Positions 6,626-6,743 of a stretch of DNA of 6,743 nucleotides are shown here, piece by piece. Below the pieces are notes generated by a model. That model made no database searches and was not told the origin of the DNA. It saw only the letters and a list, made by a program, of their open reading frames with translations. Made by a program: the position numbers and the translations under genes. Position 1 is the first letter of the stretch; the number at the start of each line of letters is the position of its first letter. This stretch comes from Chryseobacterium sp. GTDB taxonomy: Bacteria; Bacteroidota; Bacteroidia; Flavobacteriales; Weeksellaceae. Location of the stretch: NCBI GenBank assembly GCA_030146295.1, contig JASLCD010000254.1, positions 1 to 6,743 on the forward strand, given 5' to 3'.

Positions 6626-6653
6626 AAAAAACAGCCGGAAGGCTGTTTTTTTT
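6626..6653. terminator. Bidirectional terminator between the GNAT gene and the converging small gene
   Basis: An 11-bp stem pairs six A plus CAGCC (6626-6636) with GGCTG plus six T (6641-6651), closed by a GGAA tetraloop of the GNRA type. Eight T follow on the plus strand (6646-6653), and the A run at 6626-6631 gives six T on the minus strand. It lies 21 bases after the GNAT stop and 2 bases beyond the stop of the minus-strand gene, so it can serve both. Confidence 0.88.
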
Positions 6654-6655
6654 AT

Positions 6656-6743
6656 TTAGAAACATGGTTGGCATTCATACCCAGGATTTGGATATACCCA
6701 TCCGCCACAGCAGTCTGGAACTGGCCCTAGCACACATCCGATT
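6656..6743 (-). CDS. C-terminal end of a small Cys/Gly/Pro-rich peptide gene (partial)
   Basis: Reading the minus strand leftwards from the window edge gives an open frame of 28 codons ending in TAA at 6658-6656. The visible residues begin IGCVLGPVPDCC, continue GGWVYPNPGYEC, and end QPCF. Five of the 28 are Cys, with five Gly and five Pro, a composition unlikely in random AT-rich DNA. The frame stops right before the bidirectional terminator, exactly where a gene end is expected. The start lies outside the window, so total length and leader are unknown. From memory, Chryseobacterium genomes carry many short 'bacteriocin-like' peptides with a Lys/Leu-rich leader, a Gly-Gly site and a Cys-rich tail, and this looks like such a tail; that is inference. 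It could instead be the end of another small exported Cys-rich protein. Confidence 0.6.
   Translation of the reverse strand, partial: IGCVLGPVPDCCGGWVYPNPGYECQPCF

Overview
The window looks like a chromosomal segment of a flavobacterium, most likely Chryseobacterium or a close relative in the Weeksellaceae. The reasons are AT-rich intergenic DNA, no clear Shine-Dalgarno sequences, promoter boxes of the Bacteroidota type (TAnnTTTG), AACCTC/GAGGTT terminator hairpins, a GldM-related protein (GldM is a type IX secretion/gliding component confined to Bacteroidota), and a CoaX sequence resembling those I remember from Chryseobacterium. The genus is an inference from memory, not a search result.

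Layout. Positions 39-1730 (+) hold a large conserved protein of unknown function whose C-terminal half resembles the nucleoside phosphorylase fold; it starts close behind a good -7 box and ends at a strong hairpin terminator. Positions 1852-2496 (-) hold a very AT-rich gene for a small exported protein, probably a lipoprotein, built almost entirely of the two C-terminal domains of GldM. Positions 2690-3160 (+) hold a DinB-fold protein with its three metal-ligand histidines. Positions 3161-3343 are non-coding and carry a triple ATCTGYG direct repeat, a terminator hairpin and a promoter. Positions 3344-5182 (+) encode an exported M1-family zinc aminopeptidase, followed by a terminator. Positions 5286-6044 (+) encode a type III pantothenate kinase (coaX), followed 23 nt later by a RimJ/RimL-type GNAT acetyltransferase (6068-6604), probably in one transcript. 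A strong bidirectional hairpin then separates them from a converging gene on the minus strand. Only the last 28 codons of that gene are inside the window, and they encode a Cys/Gly/Pro-rich peptide tail.

The genes do not form one pathway. The coaX-GNAT pair is the only likely operon; the others appear to be single-gene units with their own promoters and terminators. No gap between genes exceeds 200 bases. No tRNA, rRNA, CRISPR array, insertion sequence or origin was seen.

The places most worth a second look are the free-standing GldM D3-D4-like protein, the cysteine-rich peptide tail at the right edge, the phosphorylase-like unknown at the left edge, and the altered phosphate-binding motif of CoaX.
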